64,000 nt of DNA from Chitinophagales bacterium (GCA_041392475.1 JAWKLZ010000003.1:1137501-1201500); one strand, 5' to 3'. Positions 7,747 to 16,743 are shown, counted from the first letter of the stretch. The notes: generated from the sequence alone by a model not told the origin. Program-made: numbers and translations.

Positions 7747-9399
7747 CTATGAGTTAGCACACACAAATTATATTATTTAAGATATATTTATTCCAATTTG
7801 ACGACATTTTTATCTTTTTCTGCCTGTTTTTTGTATTTTGAGTACTTCTTTCGGGGAGATTTCCATGTTCTTGGTGTTGGTTTTTCCCCCTTTTTTCTTC
7901 CCTTTCCATTTTTTGAACTCTTGGGCGCAAAGGGCTTTATATCAAAAGTAGAAAAAAAGGCCTCTGCCCCTTTTCGAGTCATAGAAACGGACTTTGGAGC
8001 CGTTTCTTTTTGCGCTCTTTTGACTTCAGGCAAGTACTTTTCCCATTCATTCACATGAACCTCTACTTCTGTTGAAGCAGTATAAAGTAACCAATAAGTG
8101 AGTTGAACCACCCATGCCCAAGCATCTAAATGACCTACTTCTGGTGTTTCATATTTGTCCAATAATAAGGATTGCTTAGAAAAACGATTATGGACTTCAA
8201 TATCATACCTATGTCGATAATCTTCATGAATATTTCTTGTTGTATATTGTGCTTTATTGCAACCCCAAAAAGTTAAAAACATGGGACGCTTAAAAACCAT
8301 TTCTCCTGTTTCTTTATCTATACACAGAACCGCTACTAAGTCAAAAAACAAGTTACTCATGTCGTATTCTCGTGAACCTGTTATCAACAAATCATTCCAA
8401 CGATGGAGCTGGATAATTAGCTTTCTGCCGCTTCGGGTAGTTGTTTCAAAACTCAATTCTTCATCCATTGGCAAATCGAAAATGGGACGTTGGGCTTTTA
8501 GGAAACTCTTTTTTGTCTTAGGATTGTAACACTTTCGTTCTCTTTCGATCTGTAAATAATAGGGCTCATCCTCATATACTTTATTTCGTCCTGCTGCAAT
8601 CTGTTTGCCTGAATACTTTTTATACACTTTCGTACCTGCTCGAAAGCGAATCACTAAGTTCAGATTTGGGCATTGACTCACCAAAGGATGTATATAAGAA
8701 GGATGACTATATCCACTATCGGCACTATTGACCACACGTTCTGCCTCTTGAAAAGGCAAATCCGCACACTCCATCATTCCCAACAATTGAGCAGACGACA
8801 CACTTAATGGATTGTCATTCAAACCTATTCGTATATTATCCAAGGGTAAACTCCATGCATTCGGATGTTCAGCATCATACAAACCTAAATTCACATAAGA
8901 ATAATTATAACCTATATCTATGGATTTGTTCCCTTTTATTTTGTTGTTGGGTATCGAAACATAACCACGACAAGCTAAACAGTTAGAATAAGCTTTCCGA
9001 TTAGGGGTCAAATCCGATTGAAGCTTATAGATATTTTTTCTTGGGCCGTATTTCATACAGTGCACCTGCAAGTGCTTTCGCAAGTCACTTACTTCCTTCG
9101 CATTACAACAATCTTCTGTATCTTTACTCAACTTTAACTCCTTACTTAGATTTTTTGTAACTTTGTTGAGGATACTGTAATGATACTGAAATAGCTTATT
9201 TTTGCTCAACATTGTGGGATTTCTTGCATTTAACTCACTCCCTAATGAAAGCAATATACTTACCAAACCTTTGACATGCACATTGTCAAGGTTCAAAATA
9301 TCGAGGCAAAACTGTTCTGGTTTGTTTTTTTTCACACTTCAAATATCCAGAACTTTTGCCTCTTTTTATAATTCAACCTTATTTCGTCCAAAGTCTAAA
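7716..9399. mobile_element. IS4-type insertion sequence, 1684 bp
   Basis: The terminal inverted repeats read TTTAGACTTTGGAC(A/G)AA inward from both ends (left from 7716, right ending at 9399). The element is flanked by the direct repeat ATTGA (7711-7715 and 9400-9404), which fits a 5-bp target duplication. It contains one transposase gene on the minus strand. It landed in the 3' end of the lipoprotein gene behind tip 3. The same inverted repeats recur on two short elements at 43,953 and 53,543. Confidence 0.8.
7788..9335 (-). CDS. IS4-family DDE transposase
   Basis: This is a full-length 515-residue transposase. The IS4 signature Y-(2)-R-(3)-E-(6)-K is exact in YRHRYDIEVHNRFSK (gene position near residue 380), and an Asp lies in VNSADSGYSHP as a candidate first catalytic residue. 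A cluster of Cys (residues about 75-125) and a strongly basic C-terminal tail (KSPRKKYSKYKKQ) are visible. It catalyses cut-and-paste movement of its element. No internal stop is present, so the element may still be active. Confidence 0.85.
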   Translation of the reverse strand: MKKNKPEQFCLDILNLDNVHVKGLVSILLSLGSELNARNPTMLSKNKLFQYHYSILNKVTKNLSKELKLSKDTEDCCNAKEVSDLRKHLQVHCMKYGPRKNIYKLQSDLTPNRKAYSNCLACRGYVSIPNNKIKGNKSIDIGYNYSYVNLGLYDAEHPNAWSLPLDNIRIGLNDNPLSVSSAQLLGMMECADLPFQEAERVVNSADSGYSHPSYIHPLVSQCPNLNLVIRFRAGTKVYKKYSGKQIAAGRNKVYEDEPYYLQIERERKCYNPKTKKSFLKAQRPIFDLPMDEELSFETTTRSGRKLIIQLHRWNDLLITGSREYDMSNLFFDLVAVLCIDKETGEMVFKRPMFLTFWGCNKAQYTTRNIHEDYRHRYDIEVHNRFSKQSLLLDKYETPEVGHLDAWAWVVQLTYWLLYTASTEVEVHVNEWEKYLPEVKRAQKETAPKSVSMTRKGAEAFFSTFDIKPFAPKSSKNGKGRKKGEKPTPRTWKSPRKKYSKYKKQAEKDKNVVKLE

Positions 9400-9430
9400 A
9401 TTGATAAGAAGTTATATCAATGAATTTATA

Positions 9431-9473
9431 AGGGCAACACGTTTATCCTTTATCGAACTGTTGCCCTGTTTTT
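9431..9473 (+). terminator. Hairpin with T tract between IS and tip 4
   Basis: AGGGCAAC and GTTGCCCT form an 8-bp stem with a 21-base loop, followed by GTTTTTC. It resembles a rho-independent terminator and would insulate tip 4 from upstream transcription. Confidence 0.55.
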
Positions 9474-9582
9474 CATTAATTCTTCTTATACTACTTCGTT
9501 TTCAGAAGGTAGAATCACCCAACAAACGAATGAAGATACAAACGAAACAAGCCTACAAATCGAATATATCTATTCCGATCAC

Positions 9583-10752
9583 TTGGGCAACGCCCGCATC
9601 CTCTTTTCCGACTTAAACAAAGACGGCAGAGTTGACGGTTCGGAGATTTTGCAAGAAAATCACTACTACCCCTTCGGCCTCAACATGGAAGGTCCATGGT
9701 GTCCCGATGCTACAAACACCACTAAAAACCACTACCAATTCAATGGCATTGAGTTGTTTGAGGATTTGGATTTGAATGTGAATTTTGCGTTTTATCGGTC
9801 GTATGATGCGGCGATTGGTAGGTGGTGGCAGGTGGATCCGATGGCGGAAATGCTATATGATTTCAGTACTTATACGGGGATGATGAATAATCCTTTGTAT
9901 TTCAATGACCCTCACGGAGATATTGCTCCGTTATTGATTGCAGGAGCAGCATTAGTAAATGGAACATTAAATGTAGTTAATCAAGCTTTAAAGGGTAATG
10001 TAGCAAATTTTTGGCAAGGCTTAGAGTATTTCGCAGTGGGAGCAGTAGCAGGAGTAGCTTATGCGGTGCCTGGTGGTGGTACAGCTTTGGCTGGGACTAT
10101 ACAGACTGTTGGAAATAAGGCCGTTCAGATAGTAAATGGTCAATGGTCTCCATCAGATATTGATAGTGCATGGGATGTTGCAGGATTGGCATTCGATGTG
10201 GGAACAGACTTTTTAGCAGCAGTAGAAGGAGCTAATTTGGGTAAGAATTTAGCAACAAAATTAGGTGATAAATTTGGGTGGTTTACAAGATGGGGAGGAG
10301 GAGGCCCGATCGTTAGAACAGGAGGGGCTGTTGGTGAGACGGCTTTTAGTGCAGGAGTGACTGAGCCTATTGAAATTGTAGCTAAAAAGGGAAGTACCTC
10401 ATTGGTATCGCTTACTGATGAAACTTTTTCACAGGCCGTATTTAGGGAAAGCTTTGGTCTTACTGAAAAAATTGGTAACTATTCTATTTATGGAACTAAG
10501 GGGCTTGTAGGGAACACATTCAATAGGAATATTTTTTATATAAATAGCCCTAAAAACGCAAAAAACCTTGCAAATTTTAGATCATTAATGAGTTCAATGG
10601 AAAAAGAAGCTATTGGTCTTGGAGAAAATAAAATTTCTATTTATGGATCTTCAGTAGTTAATAAAGGGTTTTTAAGTCCAAATCTTGCAAAAAGATTCGG
10701 GTATTCTTTCCAGCAATCAAACAGTAGTGTTTTTCTTCAAAAAATATTTTAA
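9583..10752 (+). CDS. Orphan RHS core/tip 4 with unrecognised toxin
   Basis: The core match begins at about 9485 and the frame is open from 9422, but the first possible start is TTG 9583, inside the core. The core part (DHLGNARI, YYPFGLNMEGPW, RWWQVDPMAE) is followed by a new junction sequence (NNPLYFNDPHGD), an Ala/Gly-rich leader and a C-terminal domain of about 130 residues (from TSLVSLTDETFSQAVF to FLQKIF) that I do not recognise. It is a silent cassette like tips 2 and 3. A small gene begins two bases after its stop. Confidence 0.65.
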   Translation: MGNARILFSDLNKDGRVDGSEILQENHYYPFGLNMEGPWCPDATNTTKNHYQFNGIELFEDLDLNVNFAFYRSYDAAIGRWWQVDPMAEMLYDFSTYTGMMNNPLYFNDPHGDIAPLLIAGAALVNGTLNVVNQALKGNVANFWQGLEYFAVGAVAGVAYAVPGGGTALAGTIQTVGNKAVQIVNGQWSPSDIDSAWDVAGLAFDVGTDFLAAVEGANLGKNLATKLGDKFGWFTRWGGGGPIVRTGGAVGETAFSAGVTEPIEIVAKKGSTSLVSLTDETFSQAVFRESFGLTEKIGNYSIYGTKGLVGNTFNRNIFYINSPKNAKNLANFRSLMSSMEKEAIGLGENKISIYGSSVVNKGFLSPNLAKRFGYSFQQSNSSVFLQKIF

Positions 10753-10753
10753 A

Positions 10754-11176
10754 ATGGGAAATAAAGATTATTCATCAATTATTCTATCTATTTTCAAGCG
10801 TAAAGGGGGTGAAGGAAAATATACAAAAATTTTACCTCAAGAAGTAAGTGCAAATATCTTATCTGAATTAGAATCTAATGAGGAAATATTGATTTTTTAT
10901 TATAAAAACAAAGTAAATTATTTGTTAATAACTAACTTTAGATTATTTCAATTGCATGAAGGAGATAGAATAATTGTTAATCACCGTGAATTAAAAAGCA
11001 TCTATCCTGCTATGTATGAGGAATTTTCCGATGGGGTTTTAGATATGAAGTTATTCACAAGAATAAAACTTTTTTATAATAATAATTATTCATGTGTTGT
11101 TTATATTGAAGAAGGAGAACCTTTTTCAGGTATTTTACAGGTATTGTCTTTTTTAGCTAATCAAAATAACGAATAA
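10754..11176 (+). CDS. PH-domain-like protein, candidate immunity to tip 4
   Basis: The ATG at 10754 lies one base after the tip-4 stop and gives a 140-residue soluble protein. The stretch NYLLITNFRLFQLHEGDRIIVNHREL has the signature of bacterial PH-like domains, whose strands typically read LLIT-N-RL. Tight coupling to the tip suggests an immunity role. The upstream in-frame start at 10685 would overlap the toxin and is less likely. The gene is very A+T-rich. Confidence 0.65.
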   Translation: MGNKDYSSIILSIFKRKGGEGKYTKILPQEVSANILSELESNEEILIFYYKNKVNYLLITNFRLFQLHEGDRIIVNHRELKSIYPAMYEEFSDGVLDMKLFTRIKLFYNNNYSCVVYIEEGEPFSGILQVLSFLANQNNE

Positions 11177-11195
11177 TATTAAATATTATTTTGTT

Positions 11196-11392
11196 ATTCA
11201 ACAGCATTGAGCTATTGGAAGATTTGGATTTTACTATGCAAGCACAAGTGCCGCAGTAGCAAGTATCAACAATGATAAAGTGCTTCGAATAGAACAAGAA
11301 TCAGATACAGAAGCAGCTCGTCAACACGTTTTTGTGCTCGGTGATGGAATCTGGGTTAAATTTTGTATTAATTCAATGTTTAATAGATTTTA
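11196..11392 (+). pseudogene. Decayed RHS core/tip remnant
   Basis: AACAGCATTGAGCTATTGGA at 11199 and the following GATTTGGATTTT are a diverged copy of the core coding for NGIELFEDLDF. After a frame change, a reading with no start follows (YASTSAAVASINNDKV... to FNRF) and stops at about 11392. It appears to be the last, eroded member of the tip array. Confidence 0.5.
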
Positions 11393-11971
11393 ATCCAATA
11401 CCGACAAACCCAATAAAATGGTATTGGTAAGAGCAGCTTTGTTGGGGCTAACTTTGGCATTTACCTGCAATCCGCCATAAAGTGTGAAGAGGTAAGCTGC
11501 AATGGTGTCAGCATTTTTATCCTCTGCAATTTCGCCACGGTCAATACCCAACTGTAAGTAATCTTTGAAAATTTGTTGCATTTCTTGTTGATTGCACAAG
11601 ATGAGCGGTTGGAATTCCTGCTCGTTTGGAAGGAGTTCGGTGGTGCAGTTGATGACAAAACAACCTTTGCGGTCAGTGTCTTCCAATGCACTTTGAATAG
11701 AAGAAAGGAATAGTTTTTTGATGCCTTCTTTTACGAATGGTTGTTCAGCGAAAAAAGAATTGATTCGTTCTTTATTGATTTTTCGGTAGTGTTTGAAGGC
11801 TTTGATAAACAGCGTTTTCTTGTCGCCGTAAGTATCATAAAGACTTTGTCTGTTAATGCCCATATAACCTACCAAATCATTTATGGAAGTAGCATTGTAG
11901 CCATTTTTCCAAAAAAACTCCATGGCTTTTTCGAGAACTGATACTTCACAGAATGTTTTGGTTCGAGGCAT
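11390..11971 (-). CDS. TetR/AcrR family transcriptional regulator
   Basis: The protein has 193 residues, the normal size for the family. The N-terminal helix-turn-helix is clear (EKAMEFFWKNGYNATSIND then LVGYMGINRQSLYDTYGDKKTLF, residues 12-55), followed by an all-helical ligand-binding domain. It lies downstream of and in the same direction as the SDR gene at 12101, which has palindromes in its promoter gap, so it probably represses that gene and responds to a small hydrophobic or electrophilic molecule; the ligand is unknown. Confidence 0.88.
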   Translation of the reverse strand: MPRTKTFCEVSVLEKAMEFFWKNGYNATSINDLVGYMGINRQSLYDTYGDKKTLFIKAFKHYRKINKERINSFFAEQPFVKEGIKKLFLSSIQSALEDTDRKGCFVINCTTELLPNEQEFQPLILCNQQEMQQIFKDYLQLGIDRGEIAEDKNADTIAAYLFTLYGGLQVNAKVSPNKAALTNTILLGLSVLD

Positions 11972-12060
11972 GTTTTTGGTGTTTGTAAATTATTGACTCC
12001 TATTACTACTGATTGTCAGTTTTGCAAATTAATCAATTTCTTGGTAAAAATGGTGAAAGG

Positions 12061-12096
12061 AGACATCGGAAGTTTTTGAAACTTCCGATGTCTTTC
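12061..12096 (-). terminator. Hairpin downstream of SDR gene
   Basis: GACATCGGAAGTTT and AAACTTCCGATGTC form a near-perfect 14-bp stem with a 3-base loop, just past the SDR stop. T-rich sequence follows on both strands, so it may work in both directions. Confidence 0.65.
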
Positions 12097-12100
12097 CTTA

Positions 12101-12850
12101 CTACACTTGTGCAAAACCTCCATCTACAGGAATTTCTGCTCCATTGATATAGGAAGAATCTTCGGAAGCTAAGAACAAAGCAACCGTTGCAATTTCACCT
12201 GAGCCACCGAAACGACCCAATGGAATCATTGAAGGAAAACCTGCTGCCATATCATTGACTTGCTCCTGTGGTACATTGTGTTTGCCATAAATTGGTGTGT
12301 CAATAGGACCTGGGGCAATGGCATTCACTCTGATGCCTTTGCTGCCCAATTCTGCTGCCAAAATTCGGGTAGCAGAGCGCAAAGCTGCTTTTCCAGATCC
12401 GTATGCCAACATGGCTGGAAATCCCTTGATATTGACAACGGAGGTGTTGAAAATCACGCTTGCGCCTTCATTCAAATAAGGAACGGCTTCATTGACGGTG
12501 AAAATTGGACCTTTGACATTGATGTTGTGTAATTCATCAAAAATTGCTTCTGTTAAATTGCCAATAAGTTCCATTCGAAGAATTCCAGCATTTAGGAAAA
12601 GAATGTCAATTTTTCCAAAAGCATCAACAGTTTTGGCAATCAAGGTTTTGCTGTCTGCAACACTGGATGCCTCGGCTTTGACCAACAAATAATCACCACT
12701 TAGCTCACCTTCAATGGCTTTGAGTTTGGTTTCTGAGCGTCCAGTCAAAACCACTTTTGCACCTTCTTTCAAGTACAATTTGGCTGTTTCCAATCCCATT
12801 CCACTGGTTGCGCCTGTAACGATAGCGACTTTGTTTTGTAATTTACCCAT
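12101..12850 (-). CDS. Short-chain dehydrogenase/reductase (SDR)
   Basis: This 249-residue classical SDR has the cofactor motif TGATSGMG at residues 13-20, an NAG motif (LNAG) near residue 90, the catalytic Ser in FNTSVV, Y-G-S-G-K for the Y-x3-K pair, and the family-typical PVDGGF end. It reduces or oxidises a small carbonyl/alcohol substrate with NAD(P)(H); the substrate cannot be told. The arginine in the GRSE segment after the second strand favours NADPH. It is followed by a TetR gene and preceded by two palindromic operators. Confidence 0.9.
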   Translation of the reverse strand: MGKLQNKVAIVTGATSGMGLETAKLYLKEGAKVVLTGRSETKLKAIEGELSGDYLLVKAEASSVADSKTLIAKTVDAFGKIDILFLNAGILRMELIGNLTEAIFDELHNINVKGPIFTVNEAVPYLNEGASVIFNTSVVNIKGFPAMLAYGSGKAALRSATRILAAELGSKGIRVNAIAPGPIDTPIYGKHNVPQEQVNDMAAGFPSMIPLGRFGGSGEIATVALFLASEDSSYINGAEIPVDGGFAQV

Positions 12851-12893
12851 TTTGGTTAAAAATTTAAATTGTTAAAAGAGAGAGTTTTATTTT

Positions 12894-12943
12894 GGAATAT
12901 TCGTTCCGTTATTTGATTCTTGATACTGGAACGATTGTTCCAG
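12894..12943 (-). promoter_or_regulatory. Two palindromic operator candidates upstream of SDR gene
   Basis: CTGGAACGATTGTTCCAG (12926-12943) is a perfect palindrome with 7-bp arms. GGAATATTCGTTCC (12894-12907) carries the same GGAA/CGTTCC half-sites. Both lie within 100 bases upstream of the SDR start and fit binding sites for the TetR regulator encoded downstream. Confidence 0.6.
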
Positions 12944-12997
12944 AAAAAGGTTTAGGGGATTGAAAAAAAAATCTTTTTTTGATACATTTACCAAAAT

Positions 12998-13034
12998 AAA
13001 AAAACCGCAATAGGATGTCCTATTGCGGTTTTTT
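12998..13034 (-). terminator. Terminator of the exported-protein gene at 13085
   Basis: AACCGCAATAGGA and TCCTATTGCGGTT form a 13-bp stem with a 2-base apex and are flanked by A and T tracts on both sides, so it can act on both strands. It lies 50 bases past the minus-strand stop at 13085. Confidence 0.8.
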
Positions 13035-13084
13035 ATGATTGTGAAGGGAAGATAATCATTCTAATTATCGTTGCATCACTTCAA

Positions 13085-13954
13085 CTAATTAACAGGGTAC
13101 CCCAATTCAGTCAAGGTTGCTGCCATGTAATTCAAGCCTTTAAGATAGCGAAGCCCTTTGATGTCGTTCATCACATCTGTACTCGCCATTGCACAACCTC
13201 CTACAACTACATAGGCTTTATTGAAGGTAGCAACTTGCTCTTCAGACACTTTTCCAGCCCTGAAATCTGCATAGAAATTGAAGGTTTGTGTTCTAATTTT
13301 ATCTGCAAATACCAGCAAAGTTTTGAACATGTCATCATAAGAAGGCTTACGACTATTGAACTGTACGTAGTCTTTTTGGAGTTTGGCATCCTTCATTGCA
13401 CGGCTGTTCATAAGAAATTGGTCGTTTTTTTGGTCATACAACCTTTCTCCACCGTAAATCATTTTGAAGTGAGAATCACTACCCGGTTTGAAAGCCGCAT
13501 TCAAGGCAATCAAACGAGCATAGCCATCTTCTCCAATAGTTGCCGCAACATCTTTGTCCCATCTTGCCACATTTTTTTTGTCTGAAATCCAACCTCTCAT
13601 GCCCAGACCTTTTTCGGGACCACCTCCTTCAATGGATTCTTTCATGTACTCTTTGTATTTGCGATCTCTTGTTTTTTCGTAATACACAACATGACTCTCA
13701 ATCCAGTTATTACTGAATTGTACATTTTTTTCAAAGCTGTTCCCCTTAATTTTTGCATAGAAATCAAGTGCTTCAATGCCAATAGGCATTTCCCCTTTTA
13801 AGGCCATTTTTTGCAGTTTCTTGGGCGAAGCATCCAAATCCAGATTCACAATATCAGCTTTGATTTTATCATTATTAGATGTTTTAAATGACTGAAAGCC
13901 AACAAAAATAAATATGCTCAAAAGCACCAACACAAGTTTAGATAATGACTTCAT
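13085..13954 (-). CDS. Exported protein of unknown function
   Basis: The 289-residue product starts with a Sec signal peptide (basic MKSLSK, then a hydrophobic run to about residue 22). The mature part is soluble and rich in Lys, Asp and Tyr, with motifs such as GLGMRGWISDKKNV and YVVVGGCAMAS near the end. I do not recognise a family. It is a single-gene unit with its own terminator. A periplasmic or surface location is likely. Confidence 0.7.
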   Translation of the reverse strand: MKSLSKLVLVLLSIFIFVGFQSFKTSNNDKIKADIVNLDLDASPKKLQKMALKGEMPIGIEALDFYAKIKGNSFEKNVQFSNNWIESHVVYYEKTRDRKYKEYMKESIEGGGPEKGLGMRGWISDKKNVARWDKDVAATIGEDGYARLIALNAAFKPGSDSHFKMIYGGERLYDQKNDQFLMNSRAMKDAKLQKDYVQFNSRKPSYDDMFKTLLVFADKIRTQTFNFYADFRAGKVSEEQVATFNKAYVVVGGCAMASTDVMNDIKGLRYLKGLNYMAATLTELGYPVN

Positions 13955-14123
13955 AAATCAACATTTTATAGGTTAATAGAAAATAAGGTGAGGGGTTAGC
14001 AGAAAAATAAATGATACAAATTAAAATTTATTATTTAATTTTAGTTTAATTCTCATTTTTTACAAAATAGCAAAAAATGAGGAGAAAAACAAATATTTTT
14101 TAACCCCCCAACCTAATTAAACG

Positions 14124-14867
14124 ATGAAAAAGTATCTAATTATTTTGATGTTGGTAAGTGCTATTCCTTTATATGCACAGAACTTTTCTACTACCAATTT
14201 ACAATTATTTTATGGTTTCGACTTCGATGACCAACTATTTGGATACAATACCGAAGATGGTGATATGTTCAATTTCCAATTGGAGCATTTTGGTACATGG
14301 AAATACGGTGATCACTACTTTTTTGTACAGTTTTTCAAAGGAGATTTTTTAGATTTTGCAGGTAATTCTACATCAGAACGTTACCGAATGTATGGGGAGT
14401 ACACTGCTCGATTGAGTATCTGCAAAGTATTGAATGGCAAGACTTCGGAGGGGTTTCTAAAAGATGTATTGCTTGCTGCTCAGTTCAATCAAGGGAGCAA
14501 TAATTTTCATGCAACTTTAGTGGGTTTGGGCTTTACCTTCAATGTCAAAGGCTTCAATGTGCTTGATATAAATACCTTTTATAAAAACGATAATTTTGGA
14601 ACTGAAACCCTCCAAATAACTACAATCTGGCAAATTCCAATTCAACTTGGAAAAGCCCGTTTTTCTTTCGATGGTTATTTTGATTTGGCAGGAAATGATT
14701 CTTTTGGCACAGATTTCATTTCTCAGCCCAAATTATTGTGGGACTTAGGTAATTGTTTTTCAAAAGAATCGGTTGGCAAACTGCAAATTGGCTGTGATTG
14801 GTACATCCATACAAATGAGGTCGTCAAAACAAGTGCGCCTCAAGCAGTGTTAAAATGGTCATGGTGA
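14124..14867 (+). CDS. Tsx-like outer-membrane channel protein (DUF5020-type)
   Basis: The product has 247 residues with a signal peptide ending at YAQ (residues 17-19). The mature protein shows alternating beta-strand pattern with many aromatic residues (NLQLFYGFDFDD, FGTWKYGDHYFFVQFFKGDF) and ends in Trp, as outer-membrane barrels do. The overall layout resembles the nucleoside-channel Tsx family found in Bacteroidota. The substrate is not known. The family call is from the pattern of the first 80 residues and is moderately sure. Confidence 0.65.
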   Translation: MKKYLIILMLVSAIPLYAQNFSTTNLQLFYGFDFDDQLFGYNTEDGDMFNFQLEHFGTWKYGDHYFFVQFFKGDFLDFAGNSTSERYRMYGEYTARLSICKVLNGKTSEGFLKDVLLAAQFNQGSNNFHATLVGLGFTFNVKGFNVLDINTFYKNDNFGTETLQITTIWQIPIQLGKARFSFDGYFDLAGNDSFGTDFISQPKLLWDLGNCFSKESVGKLQIGCDWYIHTNEVVKTSAPQAVLKWSW

Positions 14868-14917
14868 TTTTTTTGTTGAAGAATTCACAAAAAATATGTA
14901 CTTTCATTCATCACAAA

Positions 14918-15424
14918 ATGCAAAAAAATATGAACCCTTACGAATCTATTAAAACGTACATGGCAACAAATTTGGTGACTTTCTCTCCTGATACTGATAT
15001 TCGAGAAGCCATGAATTCCTTGTTGAAGAACAAAGTATCTGGTGCGCCTGTATTGGATAGTGATAAAAACTTGGTGGGAGTGATTTCTGAAAAAGATTGC
15101 CTGAAGGTGATTATCAACAGAGATTATTACAATGATCTCGGGGCAAGTAAAGAAACAGTAGAAAAATATATGTCTCGTGATGTAAAGACCATGGATGCAG
15201 GTTTATCGGTTACAGAAGCAGCGTTTGAATTTATTCACTCCAACTATCGTCGTTTTCCTGTGATGGAAAAAGGAAAATTGGTAGGACAAATTAGTCGTCG
15301 AGATGTTTTGAAGGGTATCATGACGATTGAAGCACGAAACATTGAAGTCACACCTTCCTCATGGCAAAACAGAACCCCTGTTGAACTGGCTAGTAAAACA
15401 ACGCATTATAAGAAGAAAAAGTAA
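14918..15424 (+). CDS. CBS-domain pair protein
   Basis: From ATG 14918 the gene encodes 168 residues, nearly all of which are two CBS domains: residues 10-75 (YMATNLVTFSPDTDIREAMN, GAPVLDSDKNLVGVISEKDCL) and 85-145 (YMSRDVKTMDAGLSVTEAA, RRFPVMEKGKLVGQISRRDVL). CBS pairs bind adenosyl nucleotides and usually regulate a partner; none is fused here. An in-frame start at 14855 would overlap the preceding gene. It lies upstream of rocD in the same direction. Confidence 0.88.
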   Translation: MQKNMNPYESIKTYMATNLVTFSPDTDIREAMNSLLKNKVSGAPVLDSDKNLVGVISEKDCLKVIINRDYYNDLGASKETVEKYMSRDVKTMDAGLSVTEAAFEFIHSNYRRFPVMEKGKLVGQISRRDVLKGIMTIEARNIEVTPSSWQNRTPVELASKTTHYKKKK

Positions 15425-15449
15425 TCTTCTGTCCTTTCTGTTTTTTTAC

Positions 15450-15457
15450 TAATTTTG
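15450..15457 (+). promoter_or_regulatory. TAnnTTTG -7 element upstream of rocD
   Basis: TAATTTTG lies 30 bases before the rocD start and matches the Bacteroidota -7 consensus TAnnTTTG. A clear TTTG -33 box at standard spacing is not obvious. Confidence 0.4.
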
Positions 15458-15486
15458 TACGGTTTTAACAGCTAATACAAACAATC

Positions 15487-16719
15487 ATGCAAACAACAGT
15501 TAGTAGTCAATATTTTATGGAATTGGAAGATAAGTATGGAGCGCATAATTACCATCCACTTCCAGTTGTATTGAGTAAAGGCGAAGGTGTATTCGTCTGG
15601 GATACAGAGGGTAAAAGGTACTACGATTTTTTATCGGCCTATTCTGCGGTCAATCAAGGACACTGCCATCCTAAAATCGTGCAAGCTTTGGTGAATCAAG
15701 CTACTGAATTGACACTTACCTCTCGTGCGTTTTACAATGATACTTTGGGAGTATATGAACAATACATCACCAATCTGTTGGGTTACGACAAGGTTTTGCC
15801 GATGAATACAGGAGTTGAGGCGGTTGAAACTGCGCTTAAACTTTGCAGAAAATGGGCGTATGAAGTGAAAGGTATTGCCGAAAATCAAGCTAAAATTATT
15901 TTTGTAGAAGGCAATTTTCATGGTCGAACAATGGGTGTTATTTCTGCTTCAACTGATCCTGATAGTTATGGTGGTTATGGGCCTTTGATGCCTGGTTATG
16001 AGGTGATTCCCTACAATGATTTGGAGGCTTTGGAGAGCGTTTTGAAGCAAGGAAATGGAAATGTGGCGGGTTTTATAGTCGAACCGATTCAAGGCGAGGC
16101 GGGTGTGTTTGTGCCTTCGGATGGATATTTGAAGGGTGCGTACGATTTGTGTCAACAATATGGTGCGTTGTTCATTGCAGATGAGGTACAAACGGGTTTG
16201 GCTCGGACTGGTAAAATGCTTTGTTGTGACCATGAGGACGTGCATCCTGATATTTTGATTCTCGGTAAAGCCTTGTCTGGTGGCATTTTACCCGTTTCGG
16301 CAGTTTTGGCTGATGACGAAATCATGTTATCTATCAAACCTGGGCAACATGGCTCTACTTATGGTGGCAATCCTTTGGCTTGTAAGGTAGCGATTGCAGC
16401 TTTGGAGGTTTTGGTAGAAGAAAATTTGTCGGAAAATGCGGAATATTTGGGTGAAATTTTGCGCCGAGAATTGCGTGCGATTCCCTCCAATTTGATTACC
16501 GAAGTGAGAGGAAAAGGTTTATTGAATGCGATTGTGATTGATTCGGACGAACATTCTTCTTTGGGATGGGATATTTGTATGAAGCTGCGTGACAATGGAT
16601 TGTTGGCGAAACCTACGCATGGCAATAAAATTCGTTTTGCGCCTCCTTTGGTGATTACCGAAGAACAACTCTATGAATGTGTGGACATTATTCGAAAGAC
16701 AGTGTTATCGTTTGAATGA
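15487..16719 (+). CDS. rocD: Ornithine aminotransferase
   Basis: This is a 410-residue class-III PLP aminotransferase of the usual family length. It converts ornithine and 2-oxoglutarate to glutamate-5-semialdehyde and glutamate in arginine/proline metabolism. Visible features are YHPLPVVLSKGEGVFVWDTEG at the start, the PLP phosphate-binding MNTGVEAVETALK, the EPIQGEAGV and DEVQTGLARTGK motifs, and the Schiff-base lysine in LGKALSGG. The specific match to ornithine aminotransferase (SAYSAVNQGHCHP, GNFHGRT) is strong. Confidence 0.95.
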   Translation: MQTTVSSQYFMELEDKYGAHNYHPLPVVLSKGEGVFVWDTEGKRYYDFLSAYSAVNQGHCHPKIVQALVNQATELTLTSRAFYNDTLGVYEQYITNLLGYDKVLPMNTGVEAVETALKLCRKWAYEVKGIAENQAKIIFVEGNFHGRTMGVISASTDPDSYGGYGPLMPGYEVIPYNDLEALESVLKQGNGNVAGFIVEPIQGEAGVFVPSDGYLKGAYDLCQQYGALFIADEVQTGLARTGKMLCCDHEDVHPDILILGKALSGGILPVSAVLADDEIMLSIKPGQHGSTYGGNPLACKVAIAALEVLVEENLSENAEYLGEILRRELRAIPSNLITEVRGKGLLNAIVIDSDEHSSLGWDICMKLRDNGLLAKPTHGNKIRFAPPLVITEEQLYECVDIIRKTVLSFE

Positions 16720-16743
16720 TTTACATAAAAAATAATATGATAT

